A stretch of DNA of 64,000 bases from Acheta domesticus (GCA_031308135.1 JAHLJT010008756.1:69124172-69188171); one strand, 5' to 3'; shown: positions 32,365-42,957, counted from the stretch's first letter. The notes: generated by a model not told the origin, from the sequence alone. A program made the numbers and translations.

Positions 32365-32598
32365 CTACGATTCCTGAGAGGATGACAGGTAATTACTTGA
32401 AATAATGGGCTCTAATCTAATTATTTCTTTGTATTTCTTCATGACATCGACCTTCTCAAAACGTAATAGTTCACTACTATTTGGTTGCAAATCCCTTTGC
32501 AATTCTCTACATACGGTCTTTGAAGATGCATTATGTGTTTGATAACTTGAGTTTACAATAAGAATCTCACGAAAAAGGGACTCATCTAAATCAATCAT
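32365..32598 (-). CDS. Unrecognised 77-aa ORF
   Basis: Minus-strand ATG at 32598 opens 77 codons with hydrophilic, helix-like content (MIDLDESLFREILIVNSSYQ; RFEKVDVMKKYKEIIRLEPI). The composition is protein-like for AT-rich DNA, but no domain is recognised and the splice signals are weak. May be an exon, a transposon remnant or chance. Confidence 0.2.
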   Translation of the reverse strand: MIDLDESLFREILIVNSSYQTHNASSKTVCRELQRDLQPNSSELLRFEKVDVMKKYKEIIRLEPIISSNYLSSSQES

Positions 32599-32773
32599 AC
32601 CCTACTGCCTCCTTTTATGTAAAAGGGCATTGGCCTCCACTCGCGCATAGTTGCATGTGGTTGCATACCCTCTCACTCGCCGCCACCGCTGCTACTATCA
32701 GCCACTCCATCACCGTTCCGATGCAGTCGCTGCTTCAGTATTACCTCCGGCACAGCTATTTTTGCTTCGCGTC

Positions 32774-33460
32774 TAGTGATGGCAAATTTTACCTATACAT
32801 CGATACATCAATACTTCGATACATCACCAAAAAATTTTTGATGTCGATGAAAACATCGAGAATATATTGATGTTTTGATGTGAGAATATATTTAATATAT
32901 TGATGTTTTAAATAAGATAAAACAGGTGGTATTTTCCCATTATGTTTCCCTTTTAATGCTAGTTCTTAAATGAGTTAAATGTTTTTGGTCACGTATAAAT
33001 AATATGGTGAAAATAATGTTTATCGAATATGGAAACATGATAGATATTTTGTTAAAATTGAAACAAATTGAGTCATCCAGAACCAACCCCCCAAAACAAC
33101 AATAAAGAAATCTCGCCGCTACCCGCCCCAAATTTACCTATAAAAGGGAATAAAGATCGAAATTAAATACTCTAACCTGGCAACATTGGAGAAACTATGG
33201 GAATAGTAAACGGTTTCGTGCCGCCTATGCATCAATAACAGAAATACATGCCAGTGGCTGTTGGTTCTGAGCAATTCACAAAACAATAATTACTGGAAAT
33301 TTTATTTATATCATGATATTTTATTTAAAAATATCGATGTTTCTGGAAAAATACATCGATGTGAACAAAATATCGAACTCAAACACCGATGTTGATCTGT
33401 CGATGTTTCTGGTCGAAAATATCGTTGTTTTTAGAACATTGATGTTTTTTGCTATTCATA
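32774..33460. mobile_element. Non-autonomous hAT-like transposon (687 bp)
   Basis: Flanked by the exact 8-bp repeat TTCGCGTC at 32766-32773 and 33461-33468. The left end is TAGTGATGGCAAA, which fits the hAT YARNG rule; the right end reads, inverted, TATGAATAGCAAA. Sub-terminal ATCGATGTTT motifs are clustered at both ends (for example 32799-32880 and 33333-33445), as hAT transposase sites often are. No transposase ORF, so movement would need a relative elsewhere. Confidence 0.8.
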
Positions 33461-33489
33461 TTCGCGTCCACTACGTTCATCATCCTGGT

Positions 33490-34065
33490 ATTTTCCTCAA
33501 CTTCCATTGTCACTGATCTATCTGCTCCTTGCCATATTTTCGTGTGCTTTCGGCACTCCCTTTTTTCTCAGCTTGACCTCATCTCCTTCACTGCCACTAC
33601 TTGCCTCCATCGTCTCCATCGTCTCAGGCGGGACACTGTTGCCATATAGTCCCTCGTCGTGTCCGCTGTCATCAAAGCTGTGTGTACTTGATATACTATC
33701 AACCATTGCAGTTCATGTCAACGTCAATCTCCACCTCAGTTCGCACTTCTGTGCTTCTCTTTCTCTTATCGTGCTCTTCTTCTTCCTCCTCCCCTTCGCC
33801 AATCCTTGCCCTTCTTCTCCTCCTCCATCTGTTTCCTTCCCCGTTTTCTCCATTACTTCTTCCACTTACTTATTCACGTTTACTATACTTTCACTCATTT
33901 CATCTCCACTTCCGCATCCGCCCTCGCCTCCATCTCCACATTCACTTCCACTTCCCTCTCATCATTCTTTACCTCCTGGTCTTCCTCCTTCTCCTCTTCC
34001 TTTTTCTCTCCTCCTCTTCCTCTTGCTCCACGTTCATACATCTCCTTCTCGCTGTTCATGATTAT
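33490..34065 (+). repeat. Pyrimidine-rich low-complexity DNA
   Basis: C/T-rich with CTTCCTCCTCC- and TCCACTTCC-type words. Long Ser/Leu/Phe/Pro-rich frames on the plus strand are compositional. Confidence 0.6.
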
Positions 34066-34330
34066 GCATTGAGGGCGGGATGGGAACGGTCAGACCGACA
34101 GGATGGGGGAGGGGGGTCTCTAACGATGTTGATTCGGTTCTGCTCTGCTTCTCGCTGCCTCCTCCGCCACCGCTGCGGCGGGGAAGGAAAAGTGAAAAGT
34201 GGGGCAGATCGCGGCCAAGGCCGTAGCGCCTGCCTGCCCGTCCGCCCGCCCCGGAGAGGAGGTGGAGGCCTGGGAAGCTGGGAAGCGGGGGCGGCGTGGG
34301 CGGACGGGATGGCAAAACATGGGAAATTTC
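34066..34330. promoter_or_regulatory. GC-rich patch with a GCGTGGGCGG box
   Basis: Contains CGCCACCGCTGCGGCGGGGA and GCGTGGGCGG at 34294-34303, an EGR/KLF-type motif that also occurs twice in the 43.6-kb island. No exon identified. Confidence 0.35.
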
Positions 34331-34427
34331 GTGAAGAAAAAGCAATCCATCAATAATGACACTAATAATTTGAATATTGCGGCATCACCAGTCAACACAA
34401 ATAAGAATAAATAAAATTCTTAGTAAA

Positions 34428-34445
34428 ATAATAATAATAATAATA

Positions 34446-34478
<33 letters not shown>
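34428..34478. repeat. Self-complementary (AAT)n(ATT)n microsatellite
   Basis: AATAATAATAATAATAATAA passes into TTATTATTATTATTATTATT, giving a perfect hairpin-forming array. Confidence 0.9.
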
Positions 34479-35734
34479 AAAGCGTTTATGTAATGGATCT
34501 TAAACGGCAAGGAATGCGGTAACAAGCGATTACAACTCTTAACCTCGTTTGGCCAATGAATAGGAGTGAGAGACAGAAAGACAGGGAAAAATAGAACTCA
34601 AGAGATTGTTCACGAGTACTCGAGAGAAAAAAGAATTCTATGTTAGACGTATGTTCCTTTTAAAGGTTGATTTTGTTGATTTCATTGTTACCTGAGAGTT
34701 CAAGTGGTCAAACCCCAATAACTTACATGTGATATGCCACCTCTTTATGAAACGAATATTTTTGTCAGTTGTCTTTTAGGATGACGCAGCTAACTAGGTT
34801 GCGTATCACTAGAAAACTGACAAAGACAAAAACTGGGTTTTAAGATGCCGAGAAAGTTGATATGTGAGAGACAGTAGTAAGTCAGAAAAGACAGAAGTTG
34901 AACACGAACAAATGAGTTTTAGATAAGAGAAGCCGCAACAAGAGAGAGAAGCGAAAGTCGTGTATTTTGACATGTAGGGTACGGTGAAAGTAAAATCGAA
35001 TGAAGAAATGCTTTATAACGCGATTAGTAATTTTACCTTAAAAAGGCATGCCCATATATTAATAACTTTATTGAATTCTACAGAAGTACAGAAAATATAG
35101 GCATATATCTTAAATATATTGAAAATATATAATATACATTTACAGCGAAAATGTGGAAAGGAAGGAAAGGAGATTTACATCAAATAGGATGCATTTGATT
35201 AATGTACATTTCTGTAATCTGTGACTCAATATTTATTTGCCAATATTATCAATTTTTCTAAGATTTTTAGTGTCTAAACGTACGTTAATAAAAATGCTCT
35301 AGGAATATGTTAATTAGTACTTCTAAGAGTTTAGACTTTGCTGATTTAATTGTGAGTTTATCTTTTATCTACAAAAATATTTACTTACTCTTTACGTAAG
35401 CGTGGGTGGACTCTGCAAATTAACAAATTATTCTACTTGGGATGATAGGTTTCATCTACTTTTTGGTACTAAGCTTTCCGGTACCAACTAATTAATATTT
35501 CAGTACCATCTATTTTTGTAAGAACCGATCCAAACCTATTTATTTTTTAAAAAATCTTTACCTGGCTTTATCAGCCAGAAAAATGAGAAATGTATAGCTT
35601 TCTCTATAAGAAAACTAATAGAGTATTACTTAATGTCATTCATACGACCTCTTTCATTGTGCATTTTTATAGTATACATTTGCCCTACATTTTGAGGTAA
35701 TTGTTGGTCGAAAACTTCTGATATTTAAAATTGT
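34479..35734. other. AT-rich DNA, nothing recognised
   Basis: No gene or repeat found. Confidence 0.5.
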
Positions 35735-35748
35735 TCTAATCTTCAAAT

Positions 35749-36208
35749 CTTTTTTTTTTCATTTATTCTAGCTTGGCCATTGGCCCTCTGCAGCCGCATA
35801 AGATATATACATTGGAAAGAAATATATACATGAATATTCGGATACATTAAAGACACTATTCTAGTTTTAAATATAATGCATTTGCGTGCTTATGTGATAT
35901 GTCATGAGAAAAGACTCATCGGTTCTACATTAAGGGGGATCGAAAAATTCTCTTGGAAGCTTTCTTTTTAGTCTTTTTCGATGAGGATTCTGCTTACCAA
36001 TTTGAAAGTGAATGGCTGATGGGATCTTTAATATCTTAGGATAGAATTTTGCGGCTAAGAGGGAGAAGTGGACGGGGATGGGTGTAATGCCAAGTTCGAT
36101 ATGTAATTGCGCATTTGGAATGTACCAGGGAGCTTTAGTAATGGTTCGAAGGAATCTATTTTGAAAAATTTGAATTTTGTTTATGTTTGTTTTGGCTGCA
36201 GCAGCCCA
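35749..36208 (-). mobile_element. 5'-truncated Jockey-like LINE, 3' end of the reverse-transcriptase ORF
   Basis: The minus-strand ORF (stop near 35930) reads WAAAAKTNINKIQIFQNRFL, then RTITKAPWYIPNAQLHIELG, the typical tail of Jockey/I-clade non-LTR ORF2 (KIQxFQNxxLRxIxxAPWYxxN...L). It is followed by a 3' UTR of about 180 bp with AATAAA and a poly-A of 11 (poly-T at 35750-35759). A 14-bp target duplication, TCTAATCTTCAAAT, lies at 35735-35748 and 36209-36222, so the element starts at the Trp codon. The catalytic RT and endonuclease are absent; dead on arrival. Confidence 0.9.
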
Positions 36209-36222
36209 TCTAATCTTCAAAT

Positions 36223-36476
36223 TTAATATTTTAATATATTCCTCGATTAAAATGACTAATAGATTGACAGCTGAGAGAGGAGTAACGCTGAGTTGCTACG
36301 TACTCACCCGTGAGGTACGTGGTAGCAGCTGTCCAGCGGAGGCTTCAGACATGACACACTCGTAGTTTCTCAGTTATGAGAAACCGCTCACTCATTATGA
36401 TGTTTAGTATCCGTCCAATGTAAATACACTAGACTTCATAGTAAACAATTTTAAAACCTGTTTTTTTTAGTTATTT
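36223..36476. other. Unique DNA, nothing recognised
   Basis: No signal found. Confidence 0.4.
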
Positions 36477-36594
36477 GTTGGATTTTTATAAACATCATGT
36501 TTATAATCTGTCGATGATTGACGATAATAACGCACATCTTATAATTAACTCCAGTAGCAGCGAAAAACAAAAACGATTCTATGAAAAGGTTCCT
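36477..36594 (+). repeat. 118-bp direct repeat, copy 1
   Basis: GTTGGATTTTTATAAACATC through ATGAAAAGGTTCCT recurs at 37131-37250 at about 85-88% identity. The two copies bracket a SINE-1. Confidence 0.85.
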
Positions 36595-36769
36595 AATTTT
36601 TGTATCTCGGTGGTTGAAAATTCCTTAGATTGATTACTTCATCGTATTAATTTTCCAGGCGCGTCAAATGCCGAGGACATCAGTGCCATAAGTGTTTTCA
36701 AGTTATATCTCGGGTAGGATCAGTGTTACTCCCCTGTTAGAATAGGCGTTTCTTTGACGTTCTACTTGT

Positions 36770-37125
36770 CGGTTTCTGGAGATTTCCCACCTCCTTATAT
36801 CTCCGTAAACGGGACACCGCGCGACACCGCCCCAGTCGTAACACGTTCTAGTCTCCTGTTTTCCCATGTTGCGTGGAGGTGTAGTGCACGTAAGTGTGTG
36901 TGCAAGTAAATGATAAGAAAATGGCAAGGAAGTGGACGGAAGTCGCGAGCAGTCGGTGGCCCGTTCGTTAGGGTACACACCGACATACGTCTAGTATTGT
37001 TCGAAGAAACCACGGAAAACTGACGTTCAGAGCAGTCGACCGTTGAAATTCTCCTCCAGACAGGTAATTTCGACCCAACTAACTAGTTTCGAAAATCCAG
37101 CACCACAGGGATTCGAACCAGATGA
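36770..37125 (-). mobile_element. SINE-1, truncated at both ends
   Basis: Minus-strand body from the B box (GGTTCGAATCCCTGTGGTGC) through GGAGGAGAATTTCAACGGTC, GGGCCACCGACTGCTCGCGA and GGGGCGGTGTCGCGCGGTGT. A box and 3' tail are missing. It ends immediately before the second 118-bp direct repeat. Confidence 0.75.
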
Positions 37126-37130
37126 CTTAA

Positions 37131-37250
37131 GTTGGATTTTTGTAAACATCACCTTTATAATCTATCGACGATTGCACGATAATAACACACATCTCATAAT
37201 TAACTCCTGTAGCAGCGAAAAAGAAAAACGAAATGAATGAAAAGGTTCCT
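37131..37250 (+). repeat. 120-bp direct repeat, copy 2
   Basis: Partner of 36477-36594; shares TATAATCTATCGACGATTG-, TAACTCCTGTAGCAGCGAAA- and AAAAGGTTCCT-type blocks. Confidence 0.85.
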
Positions 37251-37339
37251 CCTTTGTGTGGCAATGGTTGCTCTGATCCATTTTAACCGGTCAATCAATC
37301 CCACAGAAATTTCAATCGGACTGCAGAAGACGTTCTCAA

Positions 37340-37640
37340 AATCACCGCCGTCTCCTCTTGTGTTGTCGCCTTCGTCGTCCCCGTTCCAGGGCCGTCAGGT
37401 GCATCGCCTGGGGTGCCGTGCGTCTCGGCGGGTGAGCAGCTCACGACCCGCGCGCGCTCGTGCCCACGCGATCGCCCCTCGCCCCTCCGCCCATCGCCCT
37501 TCGCCCGCGGCGGCGGGCGCTGCCGCCCGTGTAGCGCGCTTGTCCTCCGACTCCGGGAAGTGCCTGCCTCCCCGGCTCTCTCACGACACGCCGCCGCGGC
37601 TGCCTCCGCTTTCGCACCGGCTGAGTTGGCAGTCGCTGCA
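37340..37640. promoter_or_regulatory. CpG island beside a SINE head
   Basis: CGCGCGCTCGTGCCCACGCG, GCCGCCGCGGCTGCCTCCGC and similar. It runs straight into a SINE-1 head with no AT-rich gap. No TATA box; the ORFs here are compositional. Confidence 0.4.
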
Positions 37641-37731
37641 GCTTTACCGCTGGCTCTGCAGCGGCTCCGGCCGGGACGTCCTGGGTTCGAGTCCTGGTGG
37701 AGGTGGATTTCCGACACTCACTATAAAGCTA

Positions 37732-37904
37732 TACTGCGATTTTCGTAACTTTGTCCCTGACAGGAATCAGCTGTTTCGCTGCCATCCAATCAGGAGCTTA
37801 TATTTTGCGACTATGACGTCACTATGGTGACGTTCAAGCTCCCAATTGGATGACACCGTGAACAGCTGATTTATGTCAGGGACAAAGTTACGAAAATCGC
37901 AGTG
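37732..37904. mobile_element. Palindromic MITE P1 (173 bp), TA target
   Basis: Termini TACTGCGATTTTCGTAACTT and, inverted, CACTGCGATTTTCGTAACTT; near-complete foldback through TTTGTCCCTGACA, CAGCTGTT and a CATCCAATTGGGAGCT-type core. TA dinucleotides flank it at 37730-37731 and 37905-37906. Likely Tc1/mariner-type, non-coding. Confidence 0.85.
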
Positions 37905-37906
37905 TA

Positions 37907-38136
37907 TACTTCGGTTTTTCTTTCTTGGCGCACTGGGGTGTGTCAACAAAATGGAATCACTCACGGTATTTCGCGTCGTTCTCCGTTTTGCCGCCAGGAG
38001 TCGCATGATCGCCAGCACTGCTCGATATAGTCCCGATCATGCGACTCCTAGTACAAAAACGGAGAACGACGCGAAATACCGTGAGATATTCCAATTTATT
38101 GACACCCCCCCCGTGCGCCAAGAAATAACCGAAGTA
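37907..38136. mobile_element. Palindromic MITE P2 (230 bp), TA target
   Basis: Termini TACTTCGGTTTTTCTTTCTT and, inverted, TACTTCGGTTATTTCTTGGC, followed by paired blocks CTCACGGTATTTCGCGTCGT, TCTCCGTTTT and AGGAGTCGCATGATCG. It shares the TA at 37905-37906 with P1 and has another TA at 38137-38138. Sequence unrelated to P1. Confidence 0.85.
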
Positions 38137-38870
38137 TAGGTCGAATTCTGCTGTGTAAAGGAGAATTTTAGCGGCCAGCTGCTCTGAGTGCTATTTTTCT
38201 TAGTATTCTCCGATTAATACGAGGCGAATGCCGGAGCAGCACCGAAAAAATGGTTCACGGACCGCGCGTGTTCTTTCCTCCCTCTTCCTTGTCCTATCCT
38301 CTCCCCCTCCTTACACACACCACTTATGTACTCTACACTACCACTGGTGGAGAGACCATTTGGGAGCTTAGTACTTGTCCCGGCTGAGGCGGCGCCCCGC
38401 TAATGGGAAATTGCTGAAGAACGGAAATACCCTGCAAGCGGACGTGTATATTGGCGCCGTATCTCGTCATCCAGTTGGAAAGAAACCATTACCACCTAAT
38501 GGGACCAAGCATTCACTTCATTAACGGGATTGTGACGATCCGTCCATCCACAACGTCGACGGGGTGTTCTGGAGACACGTCCACGACGACGAGTGTTATG
38601 ACGACATGTTGCCCAGGGAGAAGATATTATTATAAAAGTAAAAAGTCGAGATAGAGGCAGACGAACTTCTGCCGATTTTGTATATTCAAGTGTTATAATA
38701 TACTAATTCGTTGTGATATCTTGCTTATTATTTCTTATTCACAAGAAAGAAGATATCACTTAAGAAGATATTAATTACAAAGCAGAGCAGACCCAACACA
38801 AGGTAACGCTTGCCTCAGGGACTAATAATCGCATAAGTTGACGTGAGCGGAAACATCAATCGATCAATGA

Positions 38871-39560
38871 ATCCGCTTACGTCTTTATTGTAGACGAATC
38901 AACAGAACCCCACCATAAGATCCGGTATAGTGAGCACTACCGAATACTATACATTCTAACGTCACCACCGATACTATCACCGCCACCGATTGCCATTTTC
39001 GATAAGGTACAATTATCTTCATTGGCGTTAACATTATCACCTTCGACATCACCAACACCAAATCTTCCGTTTTTTCAGTCATAACTAGCGTTGTCACTTC
39101 GATTGCTTCCGTCATCATCGATAGGGAAAGCATAACCAGCTTCGAAGCAGTACCTTCTTCCAACAACGCACCAATACCCATCACCCCCTCCCCTCGCCGC
39201 TAACTCCTCGGACAGTTGCTTATCAGCAGTCGCCACCATTCTTGTACCATTTCTACCGCGGTCACCCACTCCCACTTTCATGATCCAACGCCACCATTAC
39301 CATAACATGATGAGGACTATAAATGCTAGACTACACAATGACAGATTCACAATCTGCGACACCTCCGTCACCATGGTCACAACTTTCGCTTTGCATGTTT
39401 GACTCCGCTCCATATCCACTGACACTGACGAAAACACAGCTGACGTCACAGCCAGATGACCACTGTGATCAAATCAGCCTCTGCCTTTAAAACGTCCCAG
39501 CCTCAAAACGTCCCAGCCTCTGCCTTTAAACTGTAACAACATTGCAACCACTACCGTCTG
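38871..39560. other. Low-complexity CAY-rich DNA, no gene supported
   Basis: ACCACC/ATCACC/ATTACC-like words give open frames on the minus strand. A short tandem AAAACGTCCCAGCCTC x2 lies at 39491-39521. Confidence 0.4.
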
Positions 39561-41904
39561 CAATTAGGGTTGCAAGATATGTCTTCAGAAAATAGTGAAC
39601 CAGGGGGGAGGGAAGGAATGAATTGTGAGTAAAGAAAGATAATTTTTGAATAATGACATTTTCATATATTAATATAACAATAATCTGCTTTATTATTATA
39701 TGATCTTTGAATAATGGTATACATTAGACAATAATTTATAATTAAACATATAAAATATTTTGGACTTGACTTATTACTTAACTCAATTGTTAAACTATTT
39801 TAGACAATACTTTTTGCTTGATCGAATAGCTTTTACAACGTTATAAATCTTCTTAAATAATTCTTTAACTTCCGTCAAATTATACTGAATGTTAAAAAAA
39901 TGTGCAGCTCGCTTCGAACTGAGTCAACCTCTATTCTGTTGGGTTCGTCAGTCCAAACATTTTTCATAACACTGAAAATTGTTTGTGTCGTACCTCTAAC
40001 TGCTGACTATGTCATTGCCTCCATCACAGTTTCAATCGTCACCAAATAGATGTTTGTTTCTTTGGCAAATGTGCTGCACGATTTTGGCGAAACTCGCCAA
40101 AAAGAGATGAAACTCTCCACAGAGTTTTTTCCACTCTGTCAATCCCTATTCAGCAAAAAAATAACAGACACAGTGTTATCTCAAAATACTTTTTAAAGAT
40201 GATACTTCAGTAATTTTCAACATTATATTATGACTTGGCGGTTCGTGGCTTTTCACTCTGATGTGATCACTCAGTGAGATGTCAAAATATCTTTCACGAC
40301 ATCATGTTTACGTGAAAAATAATATTTTCATTAAATTCTTTTATACTGAAAAGTATTGTTAGGAACGACCATTACCAATAAAAATTTAATGATGCTGACA
40401 CTGTTTCATGTAGTGCTGATAACTTAAACGTAAGTGGGCGTTTGTATTTTAATGAAATGCAATATGTTAAGAATTTACTACTGATGTTTTGGACTCGTTC
40501 TCAGAATTACTTAGGGGTGAAAATATTTATCTTGTTTAGGAGACGGTAGTTAACTTTTTGTCGATGCTCCTTGGCCAACAGTAATTGAAGAATTGTTGAG
40601 GTGGTCCAGCTTCACCAGAGCGAGCTGTAACGGTAATGGAATGTAAGCGGAGGCTCCGTTTAACTTAATTGAATTAAGGCAGGCCACGAAGTAGACCACG
40701 TGAGTTGAACTGACCTACAGACTTATTTGATTATCGGTTATTATCTTTCAAGAAAACATTCTAGCCCGAAGCATTCGTTTATGTTAACACGAGATGGCCA
40801 GTAGACCGGTTTCGTAGTATCGTTTTAATACATGTGTTCTTCTTCTGGGTGGGGTTTGTACATTAAACTAATCATTAAAACGTTAGAGAGCAAGCCGAAA
40901 CTCGAGGACTTGATATGTCAGTGGGTTAAATACAATTTCAATGTTCGAATGATTTAAATGGTGGAATAATTATCTTTCTCGTCTGTATTTACTGCTAGGT
41001 AATAAGTTATCTAGACTTATTGTCATGAAAATTAGAATTTTGCTAGGAAATCAGAAATATATTGTAATAATTTGAAAGATTTTAAACTGTTCTCTGGTTT
41101 ACCCCTGAAGCCCTATGTCGTGATTTACATCTTTGTAATGAATAATTAGTTCAAATTGTAATCGAAGATATAGTTTATTTTTCACGTAGGTTATTATTTA
41201 TTTTATTTGTAAAGCATATATTATAAAAAATATAATGAGATATAGCTTATAGCAATTACAAACTTTAATAATCAATTGCTTGAGTATTTTCATCGAAAAA
41301 GTTTGTATTACCATATCAATTACGTAAGAAAGTTTGTGATTTCTTAGATATCTATACACATTTTTAAAGTAAAATATATGTGTCCGTGAATTAATGAGTA
41401 ATTTTATTGCAAATAGAATGTGATGTGATGTAAGTGATAATGAACTTCGTAAACATCGATAATCTTGATAGCCGCAATTTGATATTCAAACACTTTTCTT
41501 CTGTTTCTTGTTTCTCTTTGCCTTTTCTCTCTTGAATATAGCTTGACTGAAGGTATAAATAGCATATTTCAAAAGTATTATTATAAATTTTTTTCAGACC
41601 CTAAAACAATTCTGGCAGCATTCATATATTTTTGTCATTAGTCAGATAAGTCACTCAATCATATATTATACCGACAGTTACAGCCATAACACTAATATTT
41701 TCTATTCGGTTCCATCGCATTGTGAAACCCACTCGGGAAAATTCTACCAAAATCGAATGTTCAACCGTTTGAATATTTATGCTCGTATTTGACTTTTTGA
41801 GTCGATTTTCCGTCTTTGCCGGTCAGTTAACGGTGTTGTCCCCACCCTGGCATAGTTAATTCCCACGTTTGGGGGTAAGAGATATATGGTTAACATGACG
41901 TATT
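39561..41904. other. Long AT-rich stretch, nothing recognised
   Basis: About 2.3 kb with no ORF over 60 codons, no repeat seen twice in the window and no clear exon. Confidence 0.55.
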
Positions 41905-42065
41905 CTCTTCACAGTAACTAGCAAACTCCCGCTGCCTAAGCCTTTCTTCGTCACACAGAAACTGAGATATTAAAGGAAAGCTACTAGTAGTTTTGCTCCG
42001 ACCGTGAATCAAACCCGGGATCGCACGACGGGAAGCTAGTACGGTGCCCATGAGCCACCCTAGGG
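41905..42065 (-). mobile_element. SINE-2 fragment
   Basis: On the minus strand: TAGGGTGGCTCATGGGCACC (A-box region), GATCCCGGGTTTGATTCACG (B-box region) and, downstream, TCTGTGTGACGAAGAAAGGC, matching the nested SINE-2 at 20.2-20.4 kb. Confidence 0.6.
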
Positions 42066-42540
42066 ACATCCGTCTCAATAGCCCCCACCCCACCCCAAAC
42101 CCCCCGATCCTCAGAACGCTGGTGCGTGACGCAGAACACTATCTCGCCGCGAACGCTTTCACTCCTACGACCCGCGCGCCGCGCCGTTCGCGCATAAACC
42201 GCCCGAGGCCCGCAGGGGTTCGTCGGCGACCCGCGAGCGGGTTATGCCACAATTTTCACGGCCGATCGCCAGCGCGCAGGGTTCGCCTTCGCCCTCCATT
42301 CACCCGGCGAGGCGCGCGCGTTCTCACGCAGCGGGGGCCTTCGAAATTCTGCTTCTCGCCCCGCCACGCCTCGCACCGCCTCGCACCGCGCACCGCGGTC
42401 GTTTCGACAGGTTCCCGCGTGAGTCATCGGCCGCGCTGTCGGAAGAACGGATCCAGTGCGCGGCGCTCTCGGAATGCTCCTCGAACGCTTTTTTGTGTGC
42501 AGTTTATAAATAGTACGTACTAGAGGCCTACAGCGGGAAA
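42066..42540 (+). promoter_or_regulatory. CpG island promoter candidate
   Basis: About 450 bp of dense CpG, with an AP-1-type GTGAGTCATCGG near 42418, ending in TATAAATAG at 42505-42513 directly before a well-placed ATG at 42541. The mix of a CpG island, TATA box and good start context makes it one of the better promoter candidates in the window. A TATA-directed start (about 42535) would leave a very short leader, so initiation may lie upstream. Confidence 0.45.
42505..42513 (+). promoter_or_regulatory. TATA box candidate
   Basis: TATAAATAG matches the TATAWAWR consensus exactly and sits at the edge of the island. Confidence 0.35.
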
Positions 42541-42636
42541 ATGGCTGCTCAACAAAATCACACAAACGGTATTCCAGAAAGTGTAACGCACACTTCTCAG
42601 AAACAACAGATAAAGTATACTCTCTTAAAACACTAA
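42541..42636 (+). CDS. Candidate first coding exon or micro-ORF (31 aa)
   Basis: GGGAAAATGGCT is a strong insect start context, and an in-frame TAG lies upstream at 42511. The frame reads MAAQQNHTNGIPESVTHTSQ, then KQQIKYTLLKH and a stop. A donor-like AAA/GTATAC at 42615 would end a 74-bp coding part, which is the likelier form of a real gene. The N-terminal peptide (Gln/Asn/Thr-rich) is not recognised. No downstream exon was found in the AT-rich DNA that follows. Confidence 0.35.
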   Translation: MAAQQNHTNGIPESVTHTSQKQQIKYTLLKH

Positions 42637-42663
42637 AATAAATTAAATGTTTTCACAAAATGT

Positions 42664-42703
42664 GTGTATATATATATATATATAAATATATGTGTGTGTG
42701 TAC
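42664..42703 (+). repeat. TA/TG microsatellite
   Basis: GTGTATATATATATATATAT passing into ATGTGTGTGTGTAC. Confidence 0.9.
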
Positions 42704-42761
42704 AGTAAATATAGTAGTAGCACAAATACTGCAGTAACATTGTATAGTAGTAAGTATACAG

Positions 42762-42957
42762 TACAATATTTTCCGATTTTAACATAGTGGTATTTCAAGA
42801 TCACGAGTTGGAAGGAGAGTGGGACTTTTCATCCAATTGGGAGCTCCAGTACCAAAAATTTAAGTCGTAACGTAGCTCTCGATTGGATGAGATTGTTGGC
42901 CTCTTCGTCAAGCTCGTGACCTTGAAGTGTCACATGTTAAAATCGGAGTATTGTTAT
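42762..42957. mobile_element. Palindromic MITE related to P1
   Basis: Ends ACAATATTTTCCGATTTTAA and, inverted, ACAATACTCCGATTTTAACA; inner blocks TCACGAG and CATCCAATTGGGAGCTCC pair with GAGCTCTCGATTGGATGAG. The core word CATCCAATTGGGAGCT is shared with P1 at 37.8 kb although the termini differ. Confidence 0.75.

Larger units (their letters stand above)
37641..38870 (+). mobile_element. SINE-1 copy split by two MITEs and a further insertion
   Basis: Head with CCGGGACGTCCTGGGTTCGA (B box) to GACACTCACTATAAAGC at 37729, a break of about 410 bp filled by two palindromes, then the body resumes at 38139 with GGTCGAATTCTGCTG and continues through CGAATGCCGGAGCAGCACCG to about 38510. A tail-like end (GGGACTAATAATCGCATAAG, TCAATCGATCAATGAA) lies at 38817-38870, so 38520-38815 is probably another insertion. 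Confidence 0.75.

Noticed and set aside
33507..34356. 184-aa and 251-aa overlapping plus ORFs
   Set aside because: Ser/Leu/Pro-rich translations of low-complexity C/T DNA.
37660..37712. Possible tRNA gene (GGGTTCGAGTCC B box)
   Set aside because: No acceptor-stem pairing or anticodon arm is seen; the context is a SINE-1 head. The same holds for B boxes at 25494, 48924 and 57646.
37237..37830. 197-aa plus ORF over the 37.5-kb island
   Set aside because: It runs from a CpG island into a SINE head and a MITE; composition explains the openness.
42044..42523. 159-aa plus ORF
   Set aside because: Open in a CpG island along with two other frames; no domain. Only the separate ATG at 42541 was kept as a candidate.
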